Positions 51,046 to 63,145 of a stretch of DNA of 64,000 nt are shown here, piece after piece; the stretch's first letter is position 1, and every line of letters begins with the position of its first letter. The position numbers and the translations under genes were made by a program. The notes under the pieces are model-generated. The model was given only the letters and a program-made list of their open reading frames with translations, ran no database searches and was not told where the DNA came from. Source of the DNA: Eucommia ulmoides (lineage: Eukaryota > Streptophyta > Magnoliopsida > Garryales > Eucommiaceae); NCBI GenBank assembly GCA_016647705.1, contig CM028333.1:20578243-20642242 (forward strand), given 5' to 3'.

Positions 51046-51719
51046 GGCTACTAACAATAAAAAATTTATCCCAGTTCAAAAACAAAAAAATATAGCTTCT
51101 AATGTCTCTAAACAGGTATTAATGTTGTTAAGAAAGGTTACAAAGTTGTTGGCCCAAAAGCAAACTTGGAACAAATGGTTTCTAATAATGTTGTGGGCCC
51201 TACTCCCTTAACCTTGGATGCTGAAGTTGCGGCCTCCATGCTGTCCAAAGAACAAGATAATGTTCTTAAGCTGTCTAATAACTCGGGTCTTGTACCCATG
51301 CCTTCATTTACTTTTGGTTCTATTTCCCTCACTAATGATGTCTTGGTGTCTTCTAATAAATCTGTGGGTGAACTGAAAATCATGCCTATTGATATGTAAA
51401 AAAAATGATAATAAAGTTCATTTAAAGTTTTTCCATGTCTCCCCTCTTTCTTTCTCTTTTCCCACTTCTTCCAATCCATTCCACATTCTTACTACCCCTA
51501 ATTCTACCTCACCCATTGTCCAAAATCCTATATCAGATGATGGAGGCCCATTTTTGGGTAGTGAAGCAAATCAAGATGAAAGTCAATCTATTAGAAATAC
51601 AGTTGAACACACCTCTTCTTTGGGAGATGTTTGTGGAAATAACGAAGTCATGGAAATTGAGTCTTTAGAGATGCAAACTACTCCTAAGTATTCAGGATAT
51701 GGACCTTCTTCCCAAACTG

Positions 51720-54174
51720 TCAAGTCTTAGATCAATAAAGATTATATCCTGGAATTGTAGAGGGGCGGGAAATCCTATTTTTAAAGCCACGTTTAAAGAT
51801 ATTTTCTTGAGGTATAATCCTGATATTTTCATTTTTCTTGAAACAAAGGTTGAGATGAGTTCGATAGGACATTTTTTTTAAGAATTTGGGTCTAACCGAT
51901 TCGTGCTACATTGACCCCTGTGGTAGAGCGGGTGGTATATGGGTAGTGTAGATTCCTGATAGAGTTAGGGTGAATATCGTTTCTGCCAAACATCAGGAAA
52001 TCCACGCTGTTGTCAACCATAAGAATCATGAAGAGTGGCTTTTGTCAGCTGTTTATGTGAAACCTAATCATAGAATGAAATAAGAACTTTGGAATAATAT
52101 GAATGAGGTTTCTCTTCTTAACTCTTCTCATTGGTTAGTGACTGGCGATCTCAATGATATTGCCTCCCAAAGTGAGAAGACGAGCCCTTGTTCGCCTTCT
52201 GATATTACCCATATTCATTGTTTTAATCGTAACTTGAATGATTGTGGGTTAATGGATTTGGGTTCTAACGGACCTAAAATGACCTAGACGGGTACGGTTA
52301 GGAACGATATTAGAATTGTTAAACGCCTGGATCGAGCGCTTGCTAATGAAAAACGAAATGAGATATTTCCGAATACGGGTGTGGAAACCCTTATTCGCAT
52401 GTATTTTGGTAATTCTCTTTTACTTATTAATTGTTATGGTTTCAACCCCCTCATCGGATTAGACCTTTCCGTTTTGAAGTAATGTGGTTAATGTATGATA
52501 GTTTCAATAATTTAATGTTGGATAATTGGATTGATGATGATTCTAATTTGGATTCGAAATTGAAAAATTTTACTTCTATTCTCAAAGAGTGGAATGCCAA
52601 AACTTTTGGGAATATTTTTAAAAGTAAACGAAATATTTTAGCTAGACTAAAAGGTGTTCAAAAAATGCAAGATAGGTTCTTTACTCATAATTTAAGTTGT
52701 CTTGAACAATCTCTTCAAAAAGAGTATAGAGATATTCTTATTAAGGAAAAAAATTCATTGGCACTAAAAATCTAGAATTCAGTGGCTTCAACTTGGTAAT
52801 AAAAATAACAATTTCTTTCAATGTTTGACTTTGAATAGAAGACGTAGAAATAAAATTTCTATGCTAAAAAAAGACAATGTTTGGATTAGTAACAAAGATG
52901 AGCTAAAATTACATGTTAGAAAGTTTTTCCAATGCTTATTCTGTGATGACATGTCTCTGGTTACTAATAAATTGCCTCAACTCCAGTACCCTAAAATTGA
53001 CAATTGCCACTATGCGGATCTTTGTTGTATTTCTACAAACTCTGAAATTTGGAACACTATTAAAGACATGAAAGGTTTAAAAGCCCCGGGTCCGGATGGT
53101 TACCAAACTATTTTCTTCAAAAGGAACTGGAGTATTGTGGGCCATGATATATATAGTTTTGTTAGAAACTGTTTTTTAAATGTTGATATGCCTCATACTT
53201 CTAATAAAACTTTCATCGCTCTTATACCTAAAATTGATATTCCAGATAATATTAATCAATTTTGCCCTATAACTCTTTGTAATACTACTTATAAATTGGT
53301 TACTAAATTGCTTGTTAATAAACTTAGACCTATGTTGGATAATCTTGTGGGCCCTTTTCAGAGTAGCTTTGTTCTGGGAAGGATGAGTACGGATAGCGTT
53401 ATTATTATTCAGGAAATCATTCATTCTCTCAGAAAAGTCAAAGTGCAAAGAGGGTGATATCATTTTGAAAATTGATCTAGAAAAAGCCTATGATAGAATT
53501 AGTTGGAATTTTCATAAAGATACCCTCATTAGTTTTAACCTCCTCGATGTTTGGGTTAATTTGATTATGTCTTGTGTGACGAATGCCTTCATATCTATTC
53601 TTTGGAATGGAGAACCCCTTGAGGATTTTAAACCCTCTAGGGGTTTTAGGCAAGGGGATCATCTATCCCCGTATCTCTTCACCCTTTGTATAGAAAGACT
53701 TTCTCATTTGATTGTTGATAGTACCAATAGAGGTATTTGGAAAGACTTGAGAGTTGGGAGAAGTGGCTCAATTATCTCCCATTTATTTTTCGCTGATAAC
53801 CTTGTCCTGTTTGCCAAAGCTAATACAGTCCAAATTGATAATATTTTAAATATTTTGAACACTTTTACTAATATCTCGGGACAAAAAATTAATTTTGCTA
53901 AATCCAAAATTGATGTTGCCCCTTACATTCCCTACTGAAAAGCAAAAGATATTAGTAATCATTTGAATATTGGTCTTAAAGAGGATTTAGGAGTGCACCT
54001 TGGTTTCCTGTTAGTTGATGGGAGACTTAATAATTTTCATGTCCATCATGTCATCCAAAAGATTCATAATAGACTGTCTAAGTGGAAATCTAACATGCTT
54101 TCTGTGGCTAGTAGAACTACTTTTATTAAATCTGTCACTACTACCATTCTGAATTATTCTATACAAATCATTCC
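51720..54174 (+). pseudogene. LINE ORF2: endonuclease and reverse transcriptase, incomplete
   Basis: AP-type endonuclease: IISWNCRGAGNP (near 51740), FIFLETKVE (near 51830) and WLVTGDLNDIA (near 52135). Reverse transcriptase: KAPGPDGYQ (near 53080), FIALIPKI, ILKIDLEKAYDRISW (near 53466), RGFRQGDHLSPYLF (near 53640) and FFADNLVLFA (near 53786). The catalytic motif is FADN rather than FADD, which should abolish activity. Stops occur, for example at 52285-52290 and near 52773. The frame ends where the LTR begins at 54175. Confidence 0.85.
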
Positions 54175-56340
54175 TGTTGGCCTAGTAAAATACCCAAGAG
54201 GGGGGGTGAATTGGATAATTAAAAAAAGTATCAGAGAAAAAAATACTTTAATAACTCAAATAATTAATTTTAATCCTAAATTAATTATTATTTTTATATC
54301 ACAGTGGAAATATAAAATCAATTAGGGGCACATCAAACAACAAAAATAAATAATGTAAAGATAGTAATACACCAAAAATTTATACTAGTTCATCAAACTA
54401 CTCTTGGATAATCCAGTCCTCCGAGCCCCACAGAGAGTTGCACTCACTAAACTCAAGATCTCTTTAAAAGTAAGAAACAAACCCTCACAAAAATTCTTTT
54501 ACATGCACAGAATCAACCTCTACAAATTTTTCTTTTCACAGACTTAGGAAAAACCTCTACTTTTTACAGGTTCAAGAATAACCTAATTCTTTTTAAAATA
54601 AAGGCTAAAGAATCAAAATCTCACAAAACACTCCAAATATCATTTTACCCAGTAAGGATTGAACCGTCACAAAATCCACACAAAACAATTCAATTCAGGA
54701 AGAATTACTACCTCAATCTCTTTATAGGAAGAAACTGAAACCCGTTACCCTTAGATTAAATACTCATAACAGTATTTAATTCGTCACTTAACTTACCAAT
54801 TAAAAATTGACAAGTGATTTTTCTCACTCGAAACTTCTACCACCTTAGATAAATTAAAACTCAATTAATATCCCAAAACTAGTGATAGAAAAGTGAGATA
54901 TTCAAAATCTAATTTTAAACAAAAATGGGTAGCATGTAATTGGGCACGTAATCAAATTAATTCAAGAAATTATTTTAAAAAATATTTTTCAATAAAAAAT
55001 CATAAAACAATTTATAAAGATCAAAGTCCAAAAGTTAATCAAGCAATACTAAATAAAAAGTAATTTGGAAAGATCTCACCCGGAATCCACTGAAAGAATA
55101 ATTAGAGTGATGTTACTTCAGATTCAGTAGTAACAATGATTCACAGCAAATAATTCTCACGAATGACTCTTAGAAAAACTCTCACAAATCTCAATATGGT
55201 ATCTCTTAGAAAAGCTTAGTATAATCTCTTGATCTCTCTTAATCTCTCTTTTTTTATCTATGAAACGCAAGTCTATATAAATGGGATTAAAATAAGCTCT
55301 CTAATGGCTAGTTCCCATTTGTTATGACATTTAATTGTTCTTATAGACCCTTTATATCATTAAAACTTCATTCTGGTTCAAATCACGTAATTATAGCTTT
55401 TAAACTTCCTAATTAAGTCCCCCAAATATTTCTCAATCACAATTAAATAGAATAGAAACAATTATATGTACCAAATTGAGAAATGTTCAAACTTAATGAA
55501 CCCAAATTATAGGGATATCATAATATGTGTTTCATATCTCAAATAATATTAAATCCCTAAAATCTCTTATGAATCCTAACCAAAAAATGGCTAGTAACGG
55601 CTACTTTCAGAATAAAATCCGGAATTCCATAATATCCTGAAACAGACCCATAAGTCGATCGACCAAGATCAGCAATCAACTGTTCGATTCAGGATGTAGC
55701 CAAACCAAAGATTATGTGCCTATCGGTCGACCTATCTATCGACTTAGAGATTCAGAGAGTTCCATTTATCTTCACAGGTTGACCGCTCTATTAACTTATA
55801 GATACAGAGAGTTCATATTTAAGCACAGGTCGGCCTACCTGTCGACCGAGAGATACAAAGAGGTTTCCTTCTTTGTTCCAGTCAACTTATCTGTCAACTT
55901 ATGGATGCTGGAATACTCTTCTAAACTCGTTTTTAACTCATTCTTATTGACGTTTTTGCCCCTTTAAACAATTTCGTTTCTTGATTAGCTCCACTAAATA
56001 CTTAAATTCAATTTTAACCAATTATAAATATTTATTTTTCAATTACACATAGGAGCAAATAATTTAGCTAATTAGGATCCTATAAAAAACACACATATTT
56101 ATAAAAATCATTTAAAAATCTTTTTGTGTCGTGTGTGATCTTAATTGGGATATTAAGAGTTAAAATTTAACCTGAATTATTTTCCCTATGTTCTTCAAAT
56201 TCTTCAACCTCTTAATTATTTATCATCTTTATCATCATATCTTAATCATTTGGAACTAATAAACTGAAACACTTAACTAAATCGTTACTTCCACAAAAAA
56301 TATCAATCTTTAATTGTTCATCAAAATCTTAGGATCAACA
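54175..56340 (-). repeat. Left (3') LTR of the gag-only element
   Basis: It begins TGTTGGCCTAGTAAAATACC and ends TCTTAGGATCAACA on the + strand, 2166 bp. It contains the TAATCCAGTCCTCCGAGCC block and the GTCGACC motif cluster (55640-55900). It interrupts the LINE reverse transcriptase. The outside base run is ATTCC, whose partner lies beyond the window. Confidence 0.88.
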
Positions 56341-56355
56341 ATCTCCCTCTTTTTG
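56341..56355 (-). other. Polypurine tract of the gag-only element
   Basis: On the minus strand AAAAAGAGGGAGAT lies directly before the 3' LTR (TGTTGATCC...), the expected site for plus-strand priming. Confidence 0.75.
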
Positions 56356-56920
56356 ATGATGACAATTAACTTTGATGTTTTCTTCAGAACAATAATATAA
56401 CCACACTCCTCCTGAATCTGATGATGGGTTTTATAACTTATTTAAGCATAAGAATGAAGATATTAAAAAAAATAAAAATCAACAAAGCACATATATAAAA
56501 ATAAACTCCCCCTTAAGATATTCAATAAAATATAAACTAATTCTCCCCCTTTGTCATCTAAAAAAAAATAATTAGGGAGGGTGGTACACATGAACTCTAC
56601 TTTAGGCAAACATATAATTTACTTTGAAAGAATAAGCCTAAAGTAATCAAATCAGAATATTGATATATAACTTTTTAAAAACACATTGAATCAATCCATA
56701 AAATCAACTTTATGTATAAAAATCATTTTCAGCAAATACCATGTGGGTCATCATTAGGAATAAAAAATTTAACTAAGTAGATAAAGTCTAATTAATCCAT
56801 CAAAATTTATACACTAGAAATCAAGTTTCACCAAAATCCTAAATTAGCTATTACAGAACAAAATAGTAAATGGGGAACTTGTTTGAATAACAAATTTAAA
56901 GAGAAAATAAAAGATAAGGT

Positions 56921-58212
56921 TTAATGTGGGCTCTGTCCAGAAAAGTGATAATAAAGTCTCATCGGACTAGTGGCTGGCTGCTGAGGATACGGAACTCCTG
57001 GCTGAACAATTGGTCCTAGAGTCATTTGTTGATGAAACGACGTTGACGGTCCTACTCCAGATGGCCCTGCTGCGATTGGTCCTCTAAAGGATTGTTGTGC
57101 TCCAAACATAAGATGTCATGTAAAGTGTGGCTGAGCACTGCACTGCTGCTGGTATCCGTGATGAGATGACTATATAAACTGAAACATTTGTTCTAGATTC
57201 CCTGTGATTTTCCTAAATCCAGCTTCCATGTTCATATTTATTTGAACCATTTTATTTTCTAACCCAGTCATCCGATCATCCATTAGATCCACATCTACCC
57301 TTAGATTATCAATCTGATCATGAAGAAAATCGATCTTCTGATCTATGCTCATTTCTTCTTCATTATCTTCTTCCTCACCCACAACTTGTATTATTTGCCT
57401 TTTTTTGATCATCTTCTTTACCCATCTATTTCCTCTGTACTCATATCCCATTAACGAAGTATTACCCACATTAATCCATCCGGGTGTGATTGTCATGAAT
57501 TTTTTGCTCATCATGATCAGTTTCAACTCCAAAGTGATCAAACAACCTTTGGAGTGCATCGGCATAGGCTAATATTCTAGAGGGTTTCTAAACATGATAC
57601 TTCATGTGGTCTATCATGATATGAGCTAGATCCAATTTTCTCCCTTCAACAATCTTATTCATCAAATAAAGATCAAAGTCATTTACATTAGCATGACTTC
57701 TCCCTCTAGGTACAACCGTATAGGTTAGCACCAAATGAAGGAATCGATGCTCAAGAGATAATGATCATGCTTTGTCTCCCTCTAAATCAAATTTCTCAGT
57801 AATTGCCATTCTATTGAAATTTATTGAAAGGTAGTGAGGGGTATTGTACGAACCTACATCTCCTCTAGGTATTTCCAAAATATCACATAATAACCCCTTT
57901 ATTAAACCAGATTTCTTTTCCTTTAACATAGGATGAAATTTCAATATTATTGTAAGTGAGATTGTTATAGAACATTCTCACCCACACCGGCATCCACTCA
58001 TTCCTTTGGGTGACAAAATCAACCTACCCCAAATTCCTAAAATATCCTTCAATATCAATATTTTTCTCTTTCAAACTAGCAAAATCTATAGGTTTACAAC
58101 CTAAAACCTTTCGGTTGATAAACCCCTCATTATATTTTTTCTCATCCTCCTCTTTTCGAAAAAATTCATTATCGAACGTAGCCCTTTGAGCACGATTCTT
58201 GATTCTAGGCAT
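56921..58212 (-). pseudogene. Extra ORF region, putative plant transposon protein type
   Basis: On the minus strand it starts near 58212 with MPRIKNRAQRATFDNEFFRK, then a YNEGFINRKVLGCKPIDF stretch that recalls the 'putative plant transposon protein' family found as an accessory ORF in plant retroelements. Downstream are an acidic coiled-coil-like stretch (57170-57565) and a Pro/Gln-rich tail (56921-57109). The region is broken into pieces and its function is unknown. Confidence 0.6.
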
Positions 58213-58929
58213 TTTTCACACAAATTTAAAGTAAATCAACCAAAAAAACTCAAGAGATTAAGCCTAAACCGAGAACCAACCGAAACCCTAGAAATCAGAA
58301 AAAAAAAAAAAAAAAAAAAACATTGTTTCGCGAGTAATGAGCCACCAAATCTCAGATCCAAACCTTAGACCTTTAGATTTAACCCAAAAATCTTCTAATC
58401 TAAGCCGAAATGAACTGATTTAGTGAAGTTTATGCTTGAACGAACTTGGGAGTGGAAGCGGTTTAGAGAAAAATAGGTTTTAGTTTCGGATGAAATGAAA
58501 TGAGCAAGTGAGGATATTTATATCCCATAATGGTCGGTCGACAGTCATCTTAGAGGCGGTCCATAGATGAATGCAACGCGTCTCTCTGTATTCCAACCTG
58601 CTACTTTCGGTCGACTCATGAGTTGACTGCTCATTCTGAGCTGTTTGATTTTTTGTGCATTTAAACCCTAATTTGATCAACTTAGCTCAATTTTTACCTC
58701 TTATTTTGATCCACATATATTTTATAAAAATTTAACTACTCATATATTTAAACATATACACACACATGTATCACAAACATCTAAGTTTCAAAATGAATAA
58801 GCTCAGTCTCCCTAACAAAATTAATAAACTTAAACTTAAATTTTTTTGACATACCTGGATCATCTTTGAGAACTAGTGGTGTGTGTAGTTTTGATGGATT
58901 ACTAATTTCTGACTTGGAATCCTTTGATT

Positions 58930-59910
58930 TCACCAATACTTGATTTTTCTCCTTAATTTCTTCCTTCCTGGAATGGCATTTTTTTGAACTGCTTCAATAA
59001 GAACTTCTTTGTCTTTGTTTTGTGCTTCAGGTTGCTTTGGTACAACTTTGTAAATAAACTTTTTCTTGTGTTGGTAACTTGCCGTTTGTTGTGGATAAGC
59101 TTTGTCAGCTCTCACATATTGAGCTTGTTGTTTTTGTGCTCTTCCATTTGGCACGTGTTGATTCTTCTTATTTGGTACATTGAACCTTGGTTCCTTCTTA
59201 GGCAGAGCATATTCATTGTACCTTCTTGTCTGTTCAAATCTCCTTGTCGGCACGTAGTATTCATTGTACCTTGGTCTAAATCTTTGATTAGTACTTGCAC
59301 CAAAATTTTCTCTTTTTGGTATCCAGTTGTTTTTGGATCCAATATGGTAACCATGTAATAAATAACAAGAGTTTTCATAGTGACCAAATTTACCACAATA
59401 AAAACACTTAATACTATTAGCACACCTCTTCGAATAGTCAGTGTTTCTTACAGGAGCATAATATTGTCTGCGATTTTGAGAAGCAACTTTAGTAATTATT
59501 GATTTTTTAATAGATTTAGTACTCTCAACATCCTTGAATTTATTCATTGCTTCTTTAAACTCCTTTTGAGTCTTCTCAAGTAACCGTTCATTGGTGCTAA
59601 CGTTTACCTGTAGACCAAAATTCTTTTTATGCATAAATTCAAGATAATTCTTAAGAATTTGACACTCGTTTTCAACAAAATAGATTTTCACACGTGCTCT
59701 ATCAAGTTCACACCTTGTATTGTCCAATTCAATAGTCAAGGCCTCATTCATGGTTTCAAGATTTTTTCTTTTAAATTCATTCTGTTGAAGATCATGAAAA
59801 TCATTTTTCAAAACCTCAGTCTCATCCTCAAGAGACTCAATTTTCTCACACAATTTACTAATTTCAGATAAAGCACTTTTAAACTCAACAGTTTCAAAAT
59901 ATTTGTCCAA
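58930..59910 (-). CDS. gag protein of the SIRE-like element (fossil)
   Basis: An open frame of 326 codons. The first ~130 residues are a Glu/Lys/Leu-rich coiled coil. A zinc knuckle follows (CFYCGKFGHYENSC, CX2CX4HX4C) and then a basic Arg/Tyr/Gln-rich tail with NNWIPK, the layout of SIRE/Maximus gag. It is the longest frame of the element, and its survival without pol fits a gag-only derivative. It may be partial, since a coiled-coil stretch seems to continue upstream toward 60100. Confidence 0.78.
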   Translation of the reverse strand: MDKYFETVEFKSALSEISKLCEKIESLEDETEVLKNDFHDLQQNEFKRKNLETMNEALTIELDNTRCELDRARVKIYFVENECQILKNYLEFMHKKNFGLQVNVSTNERLLEKTQKEFKEAMNKFKDVESTKSIKKSIITKVASQNRRQYYAPVRNTDYSKRCANSIKCFYCGKFGHYENSCYLLHGYHIGSKNNWIPKRENFGASTNQRFRPRYNEYYVPTRRFEQTRRYNEYALPKKEPRFNVPNKKNQHVPNGRAQKQQAQYVRADKAYPQQTASYQHKKKFIYKVVPKQPEAQNKDKEVLIEAVQKNAIPGRKKLRRKIKYW

Positions 59911-60189
59911 ATTTTTTTTCTTGAGAAATTTGATAATACTAAACTTCTTATTTTCAAGAGTTACAATTTTTTGCTCTAGTTTAAAATTCTCTTTTCAAAA
60001 AACATATGTAAGAGCAATAAGCATCTCAATAATCTTATCTGCATTTTCATCATTGCAAATTATATCAGTTTCACAATCAGAACAATGACTATTAAAAGAA
60101 GTAGAATTAACAGTAGTACACATAACTTCAGAATCAAGACACTCCATGTGATCGTGTTTAGCTATATTGTGAAGTATATCGAGCTAAAA

Positions 60190-60204
60190 CCAACTCTGAT
60201 GCTA
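60190..60204 (-). other. Primer binding site (tRNA-Met-like) of the gag-only element
   Basis: On the minus strand TAGCATCAGAGTTGG follows the LTR edge after a few bases. It matches the initiator tRNA-Met primer site TGGTATCAGAG in its core only, and is worn. Confidence 0.6.
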
Positions 60205-61069
60205 ATTATTGGCCTAGTGAAATACCCAAGAGGGGGGTGAATTGGGTAATTAAAAAAATATCAGAGAAAAAAAAAATTTAATAACTCAAATAATTAATTT
60301 TAATCCTAAATGTGACACTCCACCTCGGACACCCATCACCCTGGGGCTGGCATGACGTCGACATGACATCACCTGTACGCCAAAACAACTAGAAAACAAT
60401 AAGTGCATACATAAATACACAATTACCAAATCAGACCATAAATATATATACACTCTCTAATTGGGGACACACCCGTCCCTACAAAATTATAATAACAACA
60501 AAGATAAAACAGCCATGAACCTCTCATAGGTTCGCCTCAACCAGCACCTCCCAAAATACTCTCTCACTATTGCATCGCCGAACTCTACCTAGTGCCAGTA
60601 GGCGAACGACTCCTAACTGTTGTACCTGCGAGTGTACTGCCTTCTTAATAAAAATATTTTAGATAGATCAAGCATAAAATATATAACATCATATATCAAA
60701 TAAAAATCTCATAATATATAAATGTCTCATACCACAAGGAAAAACACATTTTTCCTGTCACCACAGAATCGACGTCTATATACACACACATATATATATA
60801 ACACCCCAACTAAACAGTGAAAATCAACCAGAATAATTCAACTAACCGTATAGTATAATGAAATCAGAACATACCAATCCAGTATAAAAGAATATGTATA
60901 AATGTACTCATCCCAATCACCATATACGACAAAACACCATATACGATAAAATACCACATACGACACCACACCATGCCCCGGCTAGCCATATGATCGTTTT
61001 AACCTCACGATCGGGAGTTGCAACGGTACCATACCACCCGTAGGATATGCCTTCCTAGCAGGACATAAC

Positions 61070-61165
61070 AACGTTCTGCTAGACTATACCAAACAGGTAA
61101 ACAATGCTCTGTTGGACTTTGCCAAACAGGTGAAACACCGCTATGCTGGACTATGCTAAGCAGGT
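61070..61165 (+). repeat. ~36-bp tandem repeat in the solo LTR
   Basis: Three units of about 36 bp, each with a CTRTGYTGGACTWTGC-type core and AAACAGGTGAA or AAGCAGGTGAA. They sit right after the conserved GTAGGATATGCCTTCCTA block, the same place where the other LTR family has CCGAAGCGGATAA units. Confidence 0.8.
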
Positions 61166-62577
61166 GAATATCCAACACTCATTTTCACCTCAACAACAAC
61201 AACTCATTTCCACCTTAACAACAACAACTTTGCCCAAAAGCCTTTATCGACTATACTCTGCTGTTCCTCAGGTGCCTGCGAAATTAATATTTTAGGTAAA
61301 AAAAATGACCTAATTATGCAAATGTAGGCCCTACGTTTCATTATTTTCCCGTCTCCACATTTTATTATGTAAAATTATTATTCAGTTAATTTTTTATTTT
61401 TGATAAAAATTACTGCATAAAATTTGTAATATGAATAGTCCCAAATTTATTATTCCGGTTACAAATTTTTTTTGCTAGAATTTAATTTAACAAAGCTAAA
61501 ATAAACTTAACGAAAAACGTTACTCATTCCGAATCATTCATGGGTCACGAGACAAATTTTGAATTTGTTGGGGTTATTTGTGTAGTTTCTTCTTTTTCTC
61601 CTTCTTCTTTCTTTTTCCTTTTCGGTTTTGTTTCCTATTTTTCTGCTCCACTTTAATTCTAGCCGGCCCGTCTTCTCTCTTCTTACTATCGCCGACTGCA
61701 GGCGACCTCACACCCATACACCCCACCGGCACCCAATCAACAGAACACACATGCACACGCTCACAACAACAACTACTCCTACAGACAACGATGACCCACC
61801 GATGACCCTCACCGACATACACTGCCGACAACGGTTTACCCATACAATCACCGAACAAACAGCGACGATCGCACACGCATACACCCTTGATCGAACACAC
61901 CCATGAACCTCACACATACATAGGTCCGATCATATGTACATAACAAAACACACACATACACCAGACTGAAACAGAACAGAGCACGCACGACAATCCTACA
62001 CACATGCACTCGATGAACAGGACATGGCAACCCACCGATGACACATCCCTCGATGATCACCGATCACCCCTATCGTCTGCACACACATACAATTACCACC
62101 GACAGGACACACACATCCCCCCTTACCATCGCCGATCACACCCCTATCGCCGGCGATCGACCGACTTCTCTCTCTCTCCGTTTCTGTTTTGGCTGAGTTC
62201 TCACCGACACAACATAGACATACACACTCACTACCAAACGATCACACACTCCCACATCTGAACACCGCAACCCACATACGCCGGTGACGATGAAACAACA
62301 CCGACCAAAGGGACACCCATCGCCAAAGGAGCACACCGCCGAACAAACACCTCCGATTCTCTCTTTCTCTACATTTTCTGTATTTGATCTCAAATTTTCT
62401 TCCCTTCAAACACACTGCATGCATGTATATATATGCATGTAATTAGTGGACCAGAATGCCCCCTCTTCACGCCACATCGTCCACTTCCCAAACCCTCTGC
62501 TCATTGGCTGATCTTACGGCAACAGTCCGCACGAAATATAGGTATATCTATATGTGTCTAGAAAACTCATTAGTTTA

Positions 62578-63145
62578 GGTGTCATTTGGTTAGTGTTCTC
62601 ACTTTTCTGAACCCAACTGGAATGAGTTGGGTTGAGTTGAATTGGGTTGGATTGAGAATTTTGGGAACAGAATTACGTTTGGTAACGACAATTTTTATTT
62701 TGTGTTGAGAACATAATGTGTTTGGTAACGATTTTATCCTAAAACTAATTTTTTTTTTTGAATTTTTTTTTTTTGTGTTTGGCGGCGTCCGGACGGCGAC
62801 GTATGGTGGTCGGCAACAGTCGCCGGAAGTGCCGCAGGCGATGGTTGCCAGACAGCGACGGCAGATGGCAGCGGCTGGTGACCGGCGGTGGTGGACGGTG
62901 ACCAGCGGTGGGTGGTCGTCGGACGGTGGCCGGAGTTGAGAACTTTGGTTTGAGTTTTTTGGGCAAAAAAAAAAAAAAAAGTTTTTTTTGTTTCTCATTT
63001 CCTTAACATTTTGAGAATCAATTCCTATTTTTGGGTTGGGTTGGGTTGAGTTTTGTACTTTCCAAACGCGTTCCCAAAAATCAAACTCATAATTTTTGGG
63101 TTGAGTTGGGTTGGGTTTGGTTGGGAACACTAACCAAACGGGGCC
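62578..63145. mobile_element. Tourist-like MITE with CGG-rich core
   Basis: Inverted ends GGTGTCATTTGGTTAGTGTT / complement of GGCCCCGTTTGGTTAGTGTT, flanked by TTA at 62575-62577 and 63146-63148. Size is 568 bp. The core (62770-62940) is a GC-rich stretch of GGCGACGG and GGTGGTCG words between poly-T and poly-A runs. A GGTAACGATTTTATCCT stretch links it to the MITE at 4126-4898. Open frames across the core are compositional artefacts. Confidence 0.85.

Larger units (their letters stand above)
49290..54174 (+). mobile_element. L1-type LINE, 3' part cut by an LTR element
   Basis: A plant L1 LINE in + orientation with ORF1 (49497 to about 51045) and ORF2 (about 51720 onward). The SIRE-like element at 54175 interrupts it inside the reverse-transcriptase C-terminal region, so the 3' UTR and poly-A tail lie outside the window. 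The 5' edge is approximate. Several in-frame stops and shifts show it is not active. Confidence 0.85.

Noticed and set aside
62582-63130. 182-codon open frame on the minus strand
   Set aside because: It spans almost exactly the Tourist-like MITE at 62578-63145, so it is a chance frame through terminal repeats and the GC-rich core.
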